Assembly (NCBI RefSeq): GCF_038452265.1
Contig: NZ_CP151843.1
Span: 1,178,001 to 1,242,000, forward strand
From: Vibrio diazotrophicus
GTDB taxonomy: Bacteria > Pseudomonadota > Gammaproteobacteria > Enterobacterales > Vibrionaceae
Direction: 5' to 3'
Length of the DNA stretch: 64,000 nt
In this document: in pieces, positions 34,685 to 43,619 of the stretch
Layout: each line of letters starts with the position of its first letter
Position numbering within the stretch: the stretch's first letter is position 1
Position numbers and translations under genes: made by a program
The notes under the pieces: generated by a model
What the model saw: the letters and a program-made list of their open reading frames with translations, nothing else
Told to the model about the DNA's origin: nothing
Databases searched by the model: none

Positions 34685-35164
34685 TTAATTCTCTCGATGA
34701 ACCCAAACAACATCTTCATCCGATGTCGGAAGTTCAAACCAAGACCAGAATAAATCCAACATCTCCGGCGTCATTTCGTAAGACTTACCTTGCAACTCCG
34801 AGTTACGGGCGGTCGCTCTTTGTTTACATACCTCAAAGGGAACATCCAAATAGTGCATTTCGCTCTCAACCCCTAGGTTCGATGCCCACTCGATAAAGCT
34901 ACTGCGATCAGTTTTACGCCAAAAACCGAAATCGAAAATCACGGGTACACCAAGCGAAAATAGCTGCATCGCGGAACTCTTAAATAATTCTTCCAGTGTT
35001 GCTAAGCGGCGATCAAAGACTTCCCGCTCCATATGTTCGCCGTAAAGAGGAATCATCCATTCATCAATTGAAAAGCGAAAGGCGCCATGAGCTTCAGCAA
35101 GCTGTTTGGAATAAGTGGTCTTGCCTGCCCCAATGAAACCGCATACAAAATAGATTTTGCTCAT
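34685..35164 (-). CDS. Small P-loop ATPase or kinase, paralogue of 11455-11949
   Basis: The 159-residue protein starts with Walker A GFIGAGKTT. It has SIDEW after the first helix, IFDFGFWRKTDR in the middle and a LID-like arginine segment (CKQRATARN), as in AAA_33 small-molecule kinases. The tail FELPTSDEDVVWVHR matches the FEPPTSDEN tail of the protein at 11455-11949, so the two are paralogues about 23 kb apart. The substrate is unknown. The next gene upstream on the same strand starts 27 bases away. Confidence 0.72.
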   Translation of the reverse strand: MSKIYFVCGFIGAGKTTYSKQLAEAHGAFRFSIDEWMIPLYGEHMEREVFDRRLATLEELFKSSAMQLFSLGVPVIFDFGFWRKTDRSSFIEWASNLGVESEMHYLDVPFEVCKQRATARNSELQGKSYEMTPEMLDLFWSWFELPTSDEDVVWVHREN

Positions 35165-35191
35165 AATCTCTCTTTAGTTCAGTACGGCAAG

Positions 35192-35536
35192 TTATGCTAA
35201 ATCTCGCCATATCCAGTTCGAATGAATAGCACTTCCGGGCCCATAGCGGCGTTGTTTCATCTCCAAAACAGCCCAACACTCTTTTATTTCCAGTTCGATA
35301 TCGTAGGTAATTTTATAGAATTTATAAACAAAATCAGGATCTTGATATTCAGAACTAAAAGGACAACGTGATCGTTTTATCAAATCAATACTAACGATAC
35401 TTCCGCCAATCGAACGAATTTTGTTATTGATGACAGCCATTCTTTCGCGTTCAGACTCTTTGGAAACTCTCATCAAGAGCCAGACGGATACCCCGCCAGC
35501 GATGAAGGTAAGCAAGAAAGCGAGTTGTAAGCTCAT
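35192..35536 (-). CDS. Small single-span membrane protein of unknown function
   Basis: I do not recognise this gene. The 114-residue protein has one N-terminal membrane helix (LAFLLTFIAGGVSVWLLMRV) and a charged soluble part with IRSIGGSIVSIDLIKRSRCPF and a C-terminal WIWRDLA. I chose the ATG at 35536 because it places the helix at the N-terminus; the frame opens at 35560. It is in line with the P-loop gene downstream, 27 bases away. No motif suggests an activity. Confidence 0.55.
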   Translation of the reverse strand: MSLQLAFLLTFIAGGVSVWLLMRVSKESERERMAVINNKIRSIGGSIVSIDLIKRSRCPFSSEYQDPDFVYKFYKITYDIELEIKECWAVLEMKQRRYGPGSAIHSNWIWRDLA

Positions 35537-35641
35537 ACTAGAACCCCAGATTATGTGCACCCGAATGTAAGTATAGGCGGGGTTCTAGAGCAAAAAGTCC
35601 ACTTACGTAACACAATAAATGGATTTACAGCGTTTAGCGTT

Positions 35642-36076
35642 TTACATATCTACGATGTAGTACTGCATTTCGATCAGTTGATGCTCGCCGACAACTTCCA
35701 CCTCTTGGATAAACTTAAAGCCAAATTTTTCGTAGTAACTTCTCAGGTAGCTGTGAGCATGAATCTCGATTGAGCGTACTCCAATGTTTTTGGCATGCTC
35801 GATTAAAGCTGAGACCAGTTTAGAGGCAATCCCTAAACCTCGACTCTCTTCGCTAACCGCGACTCTCGCCATTACTGATGAGCCATCTTGATTCACTTTT
35901 AAACGCGCGGTAGCAATTGGTTTTCCCTGTTCACTCACAAGCGCATGCAGTGCATCTTCATCTAAACCATCCAGATCTAACTCTTGCGGAATCTTTTGTT
36001 CTAGAGTGAAGACCTGATAACGAATAGCCTGAGCTTGTTGTATCAACTCTTTGCCATTACCAATGGTCACTTCCAT
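35642..36076 (-). CDS. GNAT-family acetyltransferase
   Basis: The protein carries the GNAT acetyl-CoA motif VAVSEESRGLGIASKLVSALIEHAK and the following IEIHAHSYLRSYYEKFGF segment, the usual motif A and B. It resembles ElaA/YjcF-type small GNAT proteins. The frame opens at 36121, but the ATG at 36076 follows AAGGAAATTG and gives 144 residues with a normal N-terminus (MEVTIGNGKELIQQA). The acceptor is unknown. Confidence 0.82.
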   Translation of the reverse strand: MEVTIGNGKELIQQAQAIRYQVFTLEQKIPQELDLDGLDEDALHALVSEQGKPIATARLKVNQDGSSVMARVAVSEESRGLGIASKLVSALIEHAKNIGVRSIEIHAHSYLRSYYEKFGFKFIQEVEVVGEHQLIEMQYYIVDM

Positions 36077-36183
36077 ATTCAATTTCCTTAAACACGTAAC
36101 ACTAATCCTGCCGGCAGCCATTGCTATACAGGCATTACAGTAGCAGTGGCAACCAAATCAAACGTCCAGCTGGGGGTGTATTT

Positions 36184-36501
36184 TTACTGAGTATCGCTAC
36201 TTAAAATTGGGCGGAAAAAACTGCGCTCATAACTTAATACGCAATCCGTTTGTTCGGCGTATTTAAACGCAGCCTGACAGGCTTCATCATTGACTGATTC
36301 AAGACGATATTTCTCATAGTCCGCCAGCGACGGAAATGAAAACAGTGCCAATGCGATATTATGAGCGCCTTCAGACGGTAAAAAATACCCGTGGTGCTGG
36401 CCGCCGAACTGCTCAACTAATGGTATCCACATTCGAGCATAGCGTTCAAATTCAACGATTTTTTTCGGGTCTATAACATATCGAACATGACAGGTGATCA
36501 T
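36184..36501 (-). CDS. NIPSNAP-family protein
   Basis: The 105-residue protein is a single ferredoxin-like alpha+beta domain. YVIDPKKIVEFERYARMWIPLVEQFGGQ at the start and SLADYEKYR in the middle are typical of the NIPSNAP/Dabb-like fold. The molecular function is unknown. It has its own 62-base spacing to the acetyltransferase gene downstream, so the two could be cotranscribed. Confidence 0.78.
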   Translation of the reverse strand: MITCHVRYVIDPKKIVEFERYARMWIPLVEQFGGQHHGYFLPSEGAHNIALALFSFPSLADYEKYRLESVNDEACQAAFKYAEQTDCVLSYERSFFRPILSSDTQ

Positions 36502-36644
36502 CGGAACTTCCTTATTCTTATACTGATTTTCTACATCCTGAGTATTTATTTAGTTTGGTCGAAAGATCGAAAATTCAAGGTAAATTAAGTTTTTAGTCGT
36601 TTCAAACACCGAACATAAATAACTTCAGGCATTCCACTCCTCCA

Positions 36645-37847
36645 CTATACTGCGCTGAGAGCTAACTCTGCCCCTCTGTTCAAACGCATCATTATCAATA
36701 CCGCTAAGATCATGACGGCAGCCGCGATAAAAAATCCTAGTTGAGTCACACCAAAGTGGCTCAAAAACGCAATCGCTACATAGCTGATGCTTTGTGCTAG
36801 GGTGGCAAACATTTGCAAGCCACCATCCGCTCGGCCACGTTGGTGAATGCTGATACTGTGATGCATCCAGTTTGTCCGAGCAATACGATTTAACGCGTTA
36901 AACGTGCCAAAGAAAAAGGTGAATATCAGTAATACTAGCGGTGTCGGTGACATGCTCATTCCAACAAGCATGAGCGCAGCCAGCCCCATTGCACCAATCA
37001 TGATTCCCTGATGAGAACCCAACCCTAACAGTCTGCCAACCATCAAACCCGTGATTAACGATCCCATGCCAAACGCGATGTTATACCCAGCAAACCAGTC
37101 GCCAGAGATACCCGTTTCAGCAAACCAGATCGGCACAAGCTTAGTCAGGAAGGTCAGAATGGGGTAACTCAACGCAGAGAGCATTAAAAAGGCGTAAAAA
37201 TGGGGTCTTTGAGTAAAAATGTCTCGGCTCTCTTTCATTTGTCCAACAAACGACTCAGAACTAGACTGTCGCAATTGTCGGCGATAAGGCGTCAATATGT
37301 AGCTAATACTCGCGATAGCAGATGCTATTGCCGCGAATGCTGAAAACTCCAGCATTCCCCACATTTCGAGTAACAAAACGCCCAATGCACCAGAGCCTAA
37401 CGTCGTACCCTGCATAATCACTTCCTGTTTGCCGGAAATGACCGCATATTCATGCTGATGGAAGTTCTCCTGAGTAAACGCATTATTGGTTGCCCACGCT
37501 AGATTACTGGACGCCCAAAACACCAATTGCGCAGCCGCCAGTAGCCAATGTGACTCATATCCAGCCCCATAAAACACCGCAACAAACGCAGCCGTCCCTG
37601 CTTGCACAAACTGTACGAATACCAGCAATTGCTTTCTCGAATGTCGGTCAATCAAGGTGGAAAAAATCGGTGTTAGGAAAAACGAAATCGCCGTACATGC
37701 CAACGCCACTATCGCGACGAATGCGCCCATATTGGGAGTTGACAGCATGGCCCAAGGTAACGCCATCATAAACAGCCCTGACGATACGCCATCAAAGAAG
37801 CGCCCTGTTAGATAAGCGTTGGCACGCGTTTTTTCTGTTGCTTCCAT
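36645..37847 (-). CDS. MFS efflux transporter controlled by SoxR
   Basis: This 400-residue protein has about 12 membrane helices and the major facilitator loop LIDRHSRKQLLVFVQ between helices 2 and 3. It is divergent from soxR, and a sox box lies between its expected -35 (TTTACC on the minus strand) and -10 elements, so it is almost surely a SoxR target. SoxR-controlled pumps in non-enteric bacteria export redox-active compounds such as phenazines or quinones (family knowledge). The real substrate is unknown. Confidence 0.88.
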   Translation of the reverse strand: MEATEKTRANAYLTGRFFDGVSSGLFMMALPWAMLSTPNMGAFVAIVALACTAISFFLTPIFSTLIDRHSRKQLLVFVQFVQAGTAAFVAVFYGAGYESHWLLAAAQLVFWASSNLAWATNNAFTQENFHQHEYAVISGKQEVIMQGTTLGSGALGVLLLEMWGMLEFSAFAAIASAIASISYILTPYRRQLRQSSSESFVGQMKESRDIFTQRPHFYAFLMLSALSYPILTFLTKLVPIWFAETGISGDWFAGYNIAFGMGSLITGLMVGRLLGLGSHQGIMIGAMGLAALMLVGMSMSPTPLVLLIFTFFFGTFNALNRIARTNWMHHSISIHQRGRADGGLQMFATLAQSISYVAIAFLSHFGVTQLGFFIAAAVMILAVLIMMRLNRGAELALSAV

Positions 37848-37887
37848 ATTTCTATTCCATCTGCTATTAATTTGCAGTCAGGTTAAT

Positions 37888-37905
37888 ACCTCAAGTTAAC
37901 TTTAG
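37888..37905. promoter_or_regulatory. Sox box between the MFS gene and soxR
   Basis: CCTCAAGTTAACTTTAGG matches the E. coli soxS operator CCTCAAGTTAACTTGAGG at 17 of 18 bases. On the minus strand it lies in a 19-base spacer after TTTACC, the long-spacer layout that SoxR needs for activation. Confidence 0.92.
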
Positions 37906-37963
37906 GTAAAGCGTTATTTGCCTATAATTTAGATAAATAGCGAGAGCAAATGGAGAATTAGAT

Positions 37964-38431
37964 ATGGAGATGACTGTCGGTGAAGTGGCTAAACGATCTG
38001 GGGTGAATGTCTCCACTCTGCACTTCTACGAACAAAAAGGGTTGATCTTTAGTTGGCGCAATCAAGGCAACCAACGCCGCTATCATAGAAATGTTCTGCG
38101 AAGAATCGCCGTGATTAAAGCGGCGCAGATGGTCGGCCTGACGTTAGAAGAGATCTCTGCCTCATTGGCAGATTTACCGAAGCATCAAGCACCCAGCCGT
38201 CAACAGTGGGAGCAAATGGCTTCGAGTTGGAGTGCTATGCTCGAACACCGTATTCAACAGTTACAAGCATTGAAAAACGATCTTGGTGGCTGCATTGGTT
38301 GCGGTTGTTTGTCGATGGAGTCGTGCGCCATTTACAACCCACAGGACATTCGAGCAGAAATCTTTGAGGACAAAACTCGCCTAACCAATCCTGAAGAGTG
38401 GTCTGGTGAAGTAGAGAGACCAAACTGTTAG
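37964..38431 (+). CDS. soxR: SoxR, redox-sensing MerR-family regulator
   Basis: SoxR holds a 2Fe-2S cluster whose oxidation by redox-cycling compounds switches its target promoter on (family knowledge). The 155-residue protein has an N-terminal MerR-type winged helix (VGEVAKRSGVNVSTLHFYEQKGLI) and the cluster motif CIGCGCLSMESC with Cys at 110, 113, 115 and 121, exactly as in SoxR. It is divergent from an MFS pump, with a sox box in between. No soxS gene is adjacent, as expected outside enterobacteria. A TATAAT lies about 40 bases upstream. Confidence 0.97.
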   Translation: MEMTVGEVAKRSGVNVSTLHFYEQKGLIFSWRNQGNQRRYHRNVLRRIAVIKAAQMVGLTLEEISASLADLPKHQAPSRQQWEQMASSWSAMLEHRIQQLQALKNDLGGCIGCGCLSMESCAIYNPQDIRAEIFEDKTRLTNPEEWSGEVERPNC

Positions 38432-38435
38432 CGAT

Positions 38436-39341
38436 TTATTCATCAAGGGGTGGATGATTGTTCATCCATTCTTCAATGGTTAAATAGGTCTTGCCGCCAC
38501 TTTCAACAAATGGGCTGGACTTATCGACGTTGACCAACGCATCGTCGGCTACGTTTGCCATCGTGAACCATTTGGGTTCTGTTGTGAGATAGACAAATCG
38601 GCTGCTACCCGCTCCAGGAAGATAATTTGCATCCGCAAAATCCCCTTTCGAAACAGAGCTGGTCGACGTTGGATAGTAATCGACACCAATACTCATCAGC
38701 AGTTCGGCATCCGCATCTGTACTATCAAGCCAAGCTTGCGTACGTACAAATACACCAAGAATATTATTCCCATCGAAAGCGACTTTACTGCTTCCACCAT
38801 GCAAGATATCCGGATGCTGAAACTCGTAATAGCCAGAAGTGTCATCAGGTAGCGCACTGCCCAGCCAAGTCACAATATCGGAGTCGTAATACGAAGCCCA
38901 TGTGGTTGGCGTGACTGCTAATTTTTCCCAAGAAGCATGGTTTACATCGCTGCCTTTGAGCAGCCAAACTTCGAAATCGCTGTAGTAGACCTTTACGTTG
39001 TGATCGATATTGTTTACTGATTCAAATACAGTGAACCAGCAAGTGAGAGCATTCCATGAGTCAGATGTTTTCAGGCTGTCATCAAGTACAGAATCCGCCC
39101 ACCATGCGGGTGCAGCATCCCCTCTTGGTAGCCCTTGTGTAATATGTCCCGTTTTCGACCAACTGGCATCTTCAGAAGCGTTTAACAAGGTAGCTTGGTT
39201 CGCTTTAGTCATGCTATCCACAACATCCGTTGCAAAAGTGGAAGTTGTCGTGGAAGTATTCATATCAGGAGAGCCTGGCTCTTCGCCACCACAGGCTGAA
39301 AGCAACAGTGATAAGGCCAGCGATGAGATAATTTTTTGCAT
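38436..39341 (-). CDS. Putative lipoprotein of unknown function
   Basis: The 301-residue protein has a lipoprotein signal with lipobox LSAC (Cys17), followed by a Ser/Thr-rich linker to about residue 40. The mature part is rich in Trp, Tyr and Asp (WFTVFESVNNI, VKVYYSDFEVWLLKG), which suggests a beta-sandwich, possibly carbohydrate-interacting, but I cannot assign a family. It is convergent with soxR, with only 4 bases between the stops, so transcription must overlap. Confidence 0.7.
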   Translation of the reverse strand: MQKIISSLALSLLLSACGGEEPGSPDMNTSTTTSTFATDVVDSMTKANQATLLNASEDASWSKTGHITQGLPRGDAAPAWWADSVLDDSLKTSDSWNALTCWFTVFESVNNIDHNVKVYYSDFEVWLLKGSDVNHASWEKLAVTPTTWASYYDSDIVTWLGSALPDDTSGYYEFQHPDILHGGSSKVAFDGNNILGVFVRTQAWLDSTDADAELLMSIGVDYYPTSTSSVSKGDFADANYLPGAGSSRFVYLTTEPKWFTMANVADDALVNVDKSSPFVESGGKTYLTIEEWMNNHPPLDE

Positions 39342-39446
39342 GAGAAAGCAGTAACTTATAGGTGAGGAAATACACCGCTAGATTACCACTAATAAAACAG
39401 TAAACTCTAATGTACGTAGGCCGATTAAGCCAATACTGACAAACAA

Positions 39447-40871
39447 TTAAGCCCTTCTTTCACCGACTTCGATCAGTGCTTCTTCAGAAGTTGCCAACGT
39501 TTCAATATCGTCTTGTTCAATAATACGGGTTTTCTTCCAGCTTCCACGCGCATACCAAGCCACAGCGACCAGCGCGACAAGTATGTTAGTGACAGCAAAA
39601 GACCACCAAATGCCTTTTTCAGCTAAGTAGGTATGTTTAGAAAGAATATACGCCAGAGGGAACTGGAACACCCACTGAGTGAGTAAAGACAGGATCATAC
39701 TGTTGGTCATATTTCCCGAAGCACGAAACGCCGACATGATCGAAAGCTGAACACCAATGAAGCCCCAAGATAAACACATCACTTTAAGGAACTCGGCACC
39801 TTGTTCAACCACTAGTGGATTGTCGGGAATGAAAAATCTCACCACGTTTGGTGCTAATAAATACGCAAACACACCGAAAACCGTCAACATGACAAAGCTC
39901 CAAACTGAGCCAATAACGGTAATTTTCGCTGCACGATCAACACGGTTTGCACCTAAATTTTGTCCAACAAGAGTAGACACCGCCATCGCTAATCCCATCG
40001 CAGGGATCGTGATCAACTGAAGGATATTCGAACCCACTCCATACGAGGCTATCGTTACCGTTCCGAAACTCGCTACTAAAAATGACATAGTAATAAGCCC
40101 CAGAGCCCGTGCTGAAAGCTCTACCGAACCCGGAGCACCTAAAAAGAAAGCGCGTTTGATGTAGGTCCAGTCAGGCGATAAATCTCGCCATGTTAAGTGA
40201 ATGCCGTGTTTGCCTTTGGAAAGAATATAAAAACCAGTGAGAGCAGCAAGAGCTTGAGTGACAAGCGTTGCCAGTGCAGCGCCGGATACACCTAAACCAT
40301 CGAAGCTGCCGATACCAAAAATAAACAATGGATCTAACACGAAGTTAAGCAGAACCGTACCAAGCACGATATAAAGCGGTACTTTGACTTGCCCAATGCC
40401 TCGCATCAACGCTTGAAACATGTTGTAGACAAAGACAAAAATCACACTAACAAATGAGATGCGCATAAAGCTGAGAGCATTGGTGTATACCGCTTCTTCA
40501 ACACCCAATAACTTCAAGAAGTAAGGTGAAAGCAGATAGCCCAAAAAACCCAAGACAACGGAGGTGATAAACACCATCAACATGGTTTGCCCCGCAACAT
40601 GATTTACCTTGTCGTACTGCCTTGCTCCCATGTATTGAGCAGTCAGAGTCGCGCCAGCCATTGCAAGCCCGGCACCTAAAGCAATCACAAGGAAAGTTAC
40701 TGGCATACTCACTGAAACGGCAGCCACTTCGTTAGCGCCCAAACGACCAACCCAGAAAGCATCCGTCAGTTGATATGCTGACTGTAAAAGTTGACCGAAA
40801 ACAATGGGAATGGCGAGTGACAAAAGCGCTTTATTGATAGGACCTTCAACAAACTGTTGTGTTTTTGCCAT
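39447..40871 (-). CDS. MATE-family multidrug efflux transporter
   Basis: The 474-residue protein has 12 predicted membrane helices and the MATE pattern of two related halves. Examples are PIVFGQLLQSAYQLTDAFWVGRLGANEVAAVSVSMP in the first and AMAVSTLVGQNLGANRVDRA in the second. MATE pumps expel cationic drugs using sodium or proton gradients (family knowledge). A charged cytoplasmic tail of about 30 residues follows the last helix. It is a single-gene unit. Confidence 0.92.
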   Translation of the reverse strand: MAKTQQFVEGPINKALLSLAIPIVFGQLLQSAYQLTDAFWVGRLGANEVAAVSVSMPVTFLVIALGAGLAMAGATLTAQYMGARQYDKVNHVAGQTMLMVFITSVVLGFLGYLLSPYFLKLLGVEEAVYTNALSFMRISFVSVIFVFVYNMFQALMRGIGQVKVPLYIVLGTVLLNFVLDPLFIFGIGSFDGLGVSGAALATLVTQALAALTGFYILSKGKHGIHLTWRDLSPDWTYIKRAFFLGAPGSVELSARALGLITMSFLVASFGTVTIASYGVGSNILQLITIPAMGLAMAVSTLVGQNLGANRVDRAAKITVIGSVWSFVMLTVFGVFAYLLAPNVVRFFIPDNPLVVEQGAEFLKVMCLSWGFIGVQLSIMSAFRASGNMTNSMILSLLTQWVFQFPLAYILSKHTYLAEKGIWWSFAVTNILVALVAVAWYARGSWKKTRIIEQDDIETLATSEEALIEVGERRA

Positions 40872-41150
40872 GCTAACGCCTCTATTTCTTCAATTCATGT
40901 CACGTTTATCATAGCTCGACATTTAGGCAAAAAAGACAGATTAACGAAAAGAATGAAAACTTTTTAGTAATGCTAGGAATTGAAAATTAAGGGGATTTGG
41001 TACTAGATAGGTCAAAATTGAAATCCGGAGACTGAAAATCAATTTTAAGGAATCGCGATGGCATTCAAACTAAAATCATATAAATGTTTTAGCAATAGAA
41101 TTCCATCCAACTTACGCGGCAAATTTAAGAAGCAGTAATAATGTGCAAAT

Positions 41151-41300
41151 TTAAAGATTGAACAATTTTTCTTGTTCTCTTTCTAACAAAATATCTTCAA
41201 TTTTTCTTCTTGTATCATTCAACGATGGTTTTTTATCAACAATTGATTCTTCTTGAATTTTTTTCTTAGTTTTCGTCTTAGTTTGTTTGCTTTTTTTCAT
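41151..41300 (-). CDS. Small Lys-rich protein of 49 residues
   Basis: I do not recognise this gene. It encodes MKKSKQTKTKTKKK followed by a short acidic and basic helix (NDTRRKIEDILLEREQEK). AAGAAG lies just before the ATG as a ribosome site. It begins 22 bases after the stop of the 73-residue gene upstream on the same strand, so both are probably one transcript. The basic start could bind nucleic acid; no function can be assigned. Confidence 0.5.
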   Translation of the reverse strand: MKKSKQTKTKTKKKIQEESIVDKKPSLNDTRRKIEDILLEREQEKLFNL

Positions 41301-41322
41301 GCTTCTTCTTGCTCATCAATAA

Positions 41323-41544
41323 TTAGTGAACTAAAAAAGTTCCTAATTGGTGCCCTTGGCTAGAAAATATTTCACCTTCATTTGTTGTTTCACAAAATGA
41401 AAAGTGAAGATCATCTTCGAATGTTTGGAGCTTAATTAAAGTGTGTCTCTTTAACACATCGCTATTGAGCTGATGAATCTTGGCAGACCACTGTACATTT
41501 TCTTGGTGCAAGTGAAAATCTATTTTAAACAAACGGATATGCAT
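41323..41544 (-). CDS. Small 73-residue protein of unknown function
   Basis: I do not recognise this gene. The 73-residue protein (start MHIRLFKIDFHLHQENVQW) seems to be a single small beta-rich domain with repeated hydrophobic alternation. It lies between the cold-shock gene (157 bases upstream, with a terminator in between) and the Lys-rich small gene 22 bases downstream. Base composition looks like the surroundings. It could be a false gene, but its length and the following start support it. Confidence 0.5.
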   Translation of the reverse strand: MHIRLFKIDFHLHQENVQWSAKIHQLNSDVLKRHTLIKLQTFEDDLHFSFCETTNEGEIFSSQGHQLGTFLVH

Positions 41545-41667
41545 CCTTAGCGGATTTTTTATCGCGCTTGCTATGGTACCAGTAAAGCTGGCGACTTGTT
41601 CTTCTAGTCATAAAATACTTCAGATAGTGGAATAAAAAAAATAGGAAGGGATCTTTGGGAAAGAAAT

Positions 41668-41690
41668 AGGAGGTGATGGCGACACCTCCT
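41668..41690 (-). terminator. Terminator of the cold-shock gene
   Basis: The arms AGGAGGTG and CACCTCCT form an 8-bp stem with a 7-base loop, 10 bases after the stop of the cold-shock gene, followed on the minus strand by ATTTCTTT. Confidence 0.78.
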
Positions 41691-41700
41691 ACTTTAAAAC

Positions 41701-41913
41701 TTATAGTGGTGATACGTTAGCAGCTTGAGGGCCTTTGTTGCCTTTCTCAATTACGAAGCTAACTTTTTGACCTTCGTTTAACGTTTTAAAGCCTTCAGCA
41801 GCAATAGCGTTAAAGTGAACAAATACATCAGCGCCGCCGTTATCAGGAGTGATAAAGCCAAAGCCTTTAGTTTCGTTGAACCACTTTACAGAACCAGTTG
41901 TTTGGTTAGACAT
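41701..41913 (-). CDS. CspA-family cold-shock protein
   Basis: The 70-residue protein is a complete cold-shock domain with RNP1 (KGFGFITP) and RNP2 (VFVHFNAI), which bind single-stranded RNA. These proteins melt RNA structure at low temperature (family knowledge). The ATG follows a GAGGT ribosome site. The upstream sequence is long and free of genes, as expected for the regulated 5' leader of csp genes. The exact paralogue letter cannot be set. Confidence 0.94.
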   Translation of the reverse strand: MSNQTTGSVKWFNETKGFGFITPDNGGADVFVHFNAIAAEGFKTLNEGQKVSFVIEKGNKGPQAANVSPL

Positions 41914-42339
41914 ATATATACCTCGATAAAATTAATTAAAAGTCGTAAACAAAAACTACTTTATGGAATATGAAGAAAAGTTATCGCAGGAATATGACGA
42001 GAAAATCGCAAGAGAACTGAGAAGAGACTTGTACTTAATGTTTCATTAATAGCTCATGCTTAAGAGCTGCAGCTACTATACACCTTGTGTGCTAAATAAA
42101 CAGCGTTATTTTCATATATTTCAAATATATTTACTTCATCAAACAGATCTTCTCCTTCATTATTACTCCCCAGCCCATGCTGCTACTCAATTCTTTCGTA
42201 TATCGACGCCATAAAAATTAAGCATAAATGACTGACAAAAACACCCAATAAACTGGCTCAATGAGTATAATCAGGTACTCAGAGATTTTGTCGAACAGGC
42301 AAATAGCTTCAATTACCACGTTCAAAGAGCTCAAAGAAG
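41914..42339. other. Gene-free gap holding the csp leader and yqhD promoter region
   Basis: No gene is seen in these 426 bases. On the minus strand TGTATAGT near 42070 is an extended -10 box that would give a leader of about 150 bases before csp, the usual length for csp mRNAs with a cold-responsive leader. I did not find a clear E. coli-type cold box. The right part must contain the yqhD promoter, but no site stands out. Confidence 0.5.
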
Positions 42340-43497
42340 ATGAATAATTTTACTTACTTTAACCCCACTAAAGTCCACTTTGGTAAAGGTCAAATTGCGA
42401 CTCTAAAGCAAGAAATTACACCGAACAGCCGAATCCTTATGGCCTACGGTGGCGGCAGCATTAAGAAAAACGGTGTTTACGACCAAGTCATCGATGCGCT
42501 TAAAGATTGCACCGTATTTGAATTCAGCGGTATTGAGCCAAACCCACATTATGAGACGCTGACTAAAGCGATTGAACTGGCTAAACAAGAGAAGGTAGAC
42601 CTGATCCTTGCTGTGGGTGGCGGTTCAGTGATTGACGGTAGCAAGCTTATTGCTGCAGGCGCTTGTTATGAAGGTGATTACTGGGACATCATTACGACCG
42701 GTGGTAACTGCGTGAAGAAAGCACTGCCATTGGGCTGCGTACTGACGCTTCCGGCGACGGGCTCAGAGATGAATCGCAACGGTGTGGTAACGCGTGCAGC
42801 GACTCAGGATAAGCTCTCTTTCGGCTCTGATTTGGTTCGCCCTGCGTTCTCTATTCTCGACCCAGAAACTACCTATTCTCTCCCTGCTCGCCAGATAGCA
42901 AATGGTGCGGTAGACTGTTTTGTTCACATCATGGAACAGTACATGACCTACCCTGTAAACGCGAAAGTCTCTGACCGTTTTGCTGAAAGCTTGCTGCTGA
43001 ATATTCTAGAAGATGGGCCGACTGCACTAGAAAAGCCAAACGACTATGAAGTGCGTGCGAACCTAATGTGGACGGCGACAATGGCTCTGAACGGCACATT
43101 GAAAAATGGCGTTCCGTCAGACTGGGCTACTCACGCTATTGGTCATGAACTCACTGCACTATTCGGTTTAGATCACGCGCAAACACTGGCAATTGTAATG
43201 CCCTCACTGTGGCGTTACAAAAAGGAGCAAAAGAAAGGCAAACTGCTTCAGTACGCAAACCGAGTTCTAAATATCACTTCCGGTAATGAAGACGAGCAAA
43301 TAGAACTTGCGATTCAAAAGACGGAAGAGTTCTTCGTACTAATGGGCAACCCAACCACGCTTTCTGCTTACGGGTTGGATGAATCAGCCATTCCAGCGGT
43401 GAAGCAAAAGCTTATCGAACACGGCATGCTAGCGCTCGGTGAACACGGCGACATTACTCCCGATGACGTGGTAGAGATCCTCAAGCTCGCACTGTAA
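42340..43497 (+). CDS. yqhD: YqhD-like NADPH-dependent aldehyde reductase
   Basis: YqhD-type iron-containing alcohol dehydrogenases reduce reactive aldehydes with NADPH (family knowledge). The 385-residue protein begins MNNFTYFNPTKVHFGKGQI as these do. It has the cofactor motif GGGSVIDGSKLIAAGA, LPATGSEMNRNGV after it, and metal ligands in NGAVDCFVHIMEQY and THAIGHELTALFGLDHAQTLAI. It is a single-gene unit ending in a good terminator. Confidence 0.93.
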   Translation: MNNFTYFNPTKVHFGKGQIATLKQEITPNSRILMAYGGGSIKKNGVYDQVIDALKDCTVFEFSGIEPNPHYETLTKAIELAKQEKVDLILAVGGGSVIDGSKLIAAGACYEGDYWDIITTGGNCVKKALPLGCVLTLPATGSEMNRNGVVTRAATQDKLSFGSDLVRPAFSILDPETTYSLPARQIANGAVDCFVHIMEQYMTYPVNAKVSDRFAESLLLNILEDGPTALEKPNDYEVRANLMWTATMALNGTLKNGVPSDWATHAIGHELTALFGLDHAQTLAIVMPSLWRYKKEQKKGKLLQYANRVLNITSGNEDEQIELAIQKTEEFFVLMGNPTTLSAYGLDESAIPAVKQKLIEHGMLALGEHGDITPDDVVEILKLAL

Positions 43498-43529
43498 TAC
43501 CTTCAGCCTTCTTCGGGTTTAATAGAAAG

Positions 43530-43552
43530 AAGCGGCATAAGCCGCTTTTTTT
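43530..43552 (+). terminator. Terminator of yqhD
   Basis: The arms AAGCGGC and GCCGCTT with a 4-base loop lead into a run of T residues (to 43552), 32 bases after the yqhD stop. Confidence 0.88.
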
Positions 43553-43619
43553 ATGCAGTAAAAAAGCGCCTTTGATTTCTCAAAGGCGCCGCTATTTCAT
43601 TCCTATAGGGGTGAATGAA

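Noticed and set aside
34564..34896. Plus-strand 110-codon open frame opposite the P-loop kinase
   Set aside because: It starts inside the CusR-type palindrome and runs antisense through the kinase gene. It has no domain or ribosome site, so it is a shadow frame.
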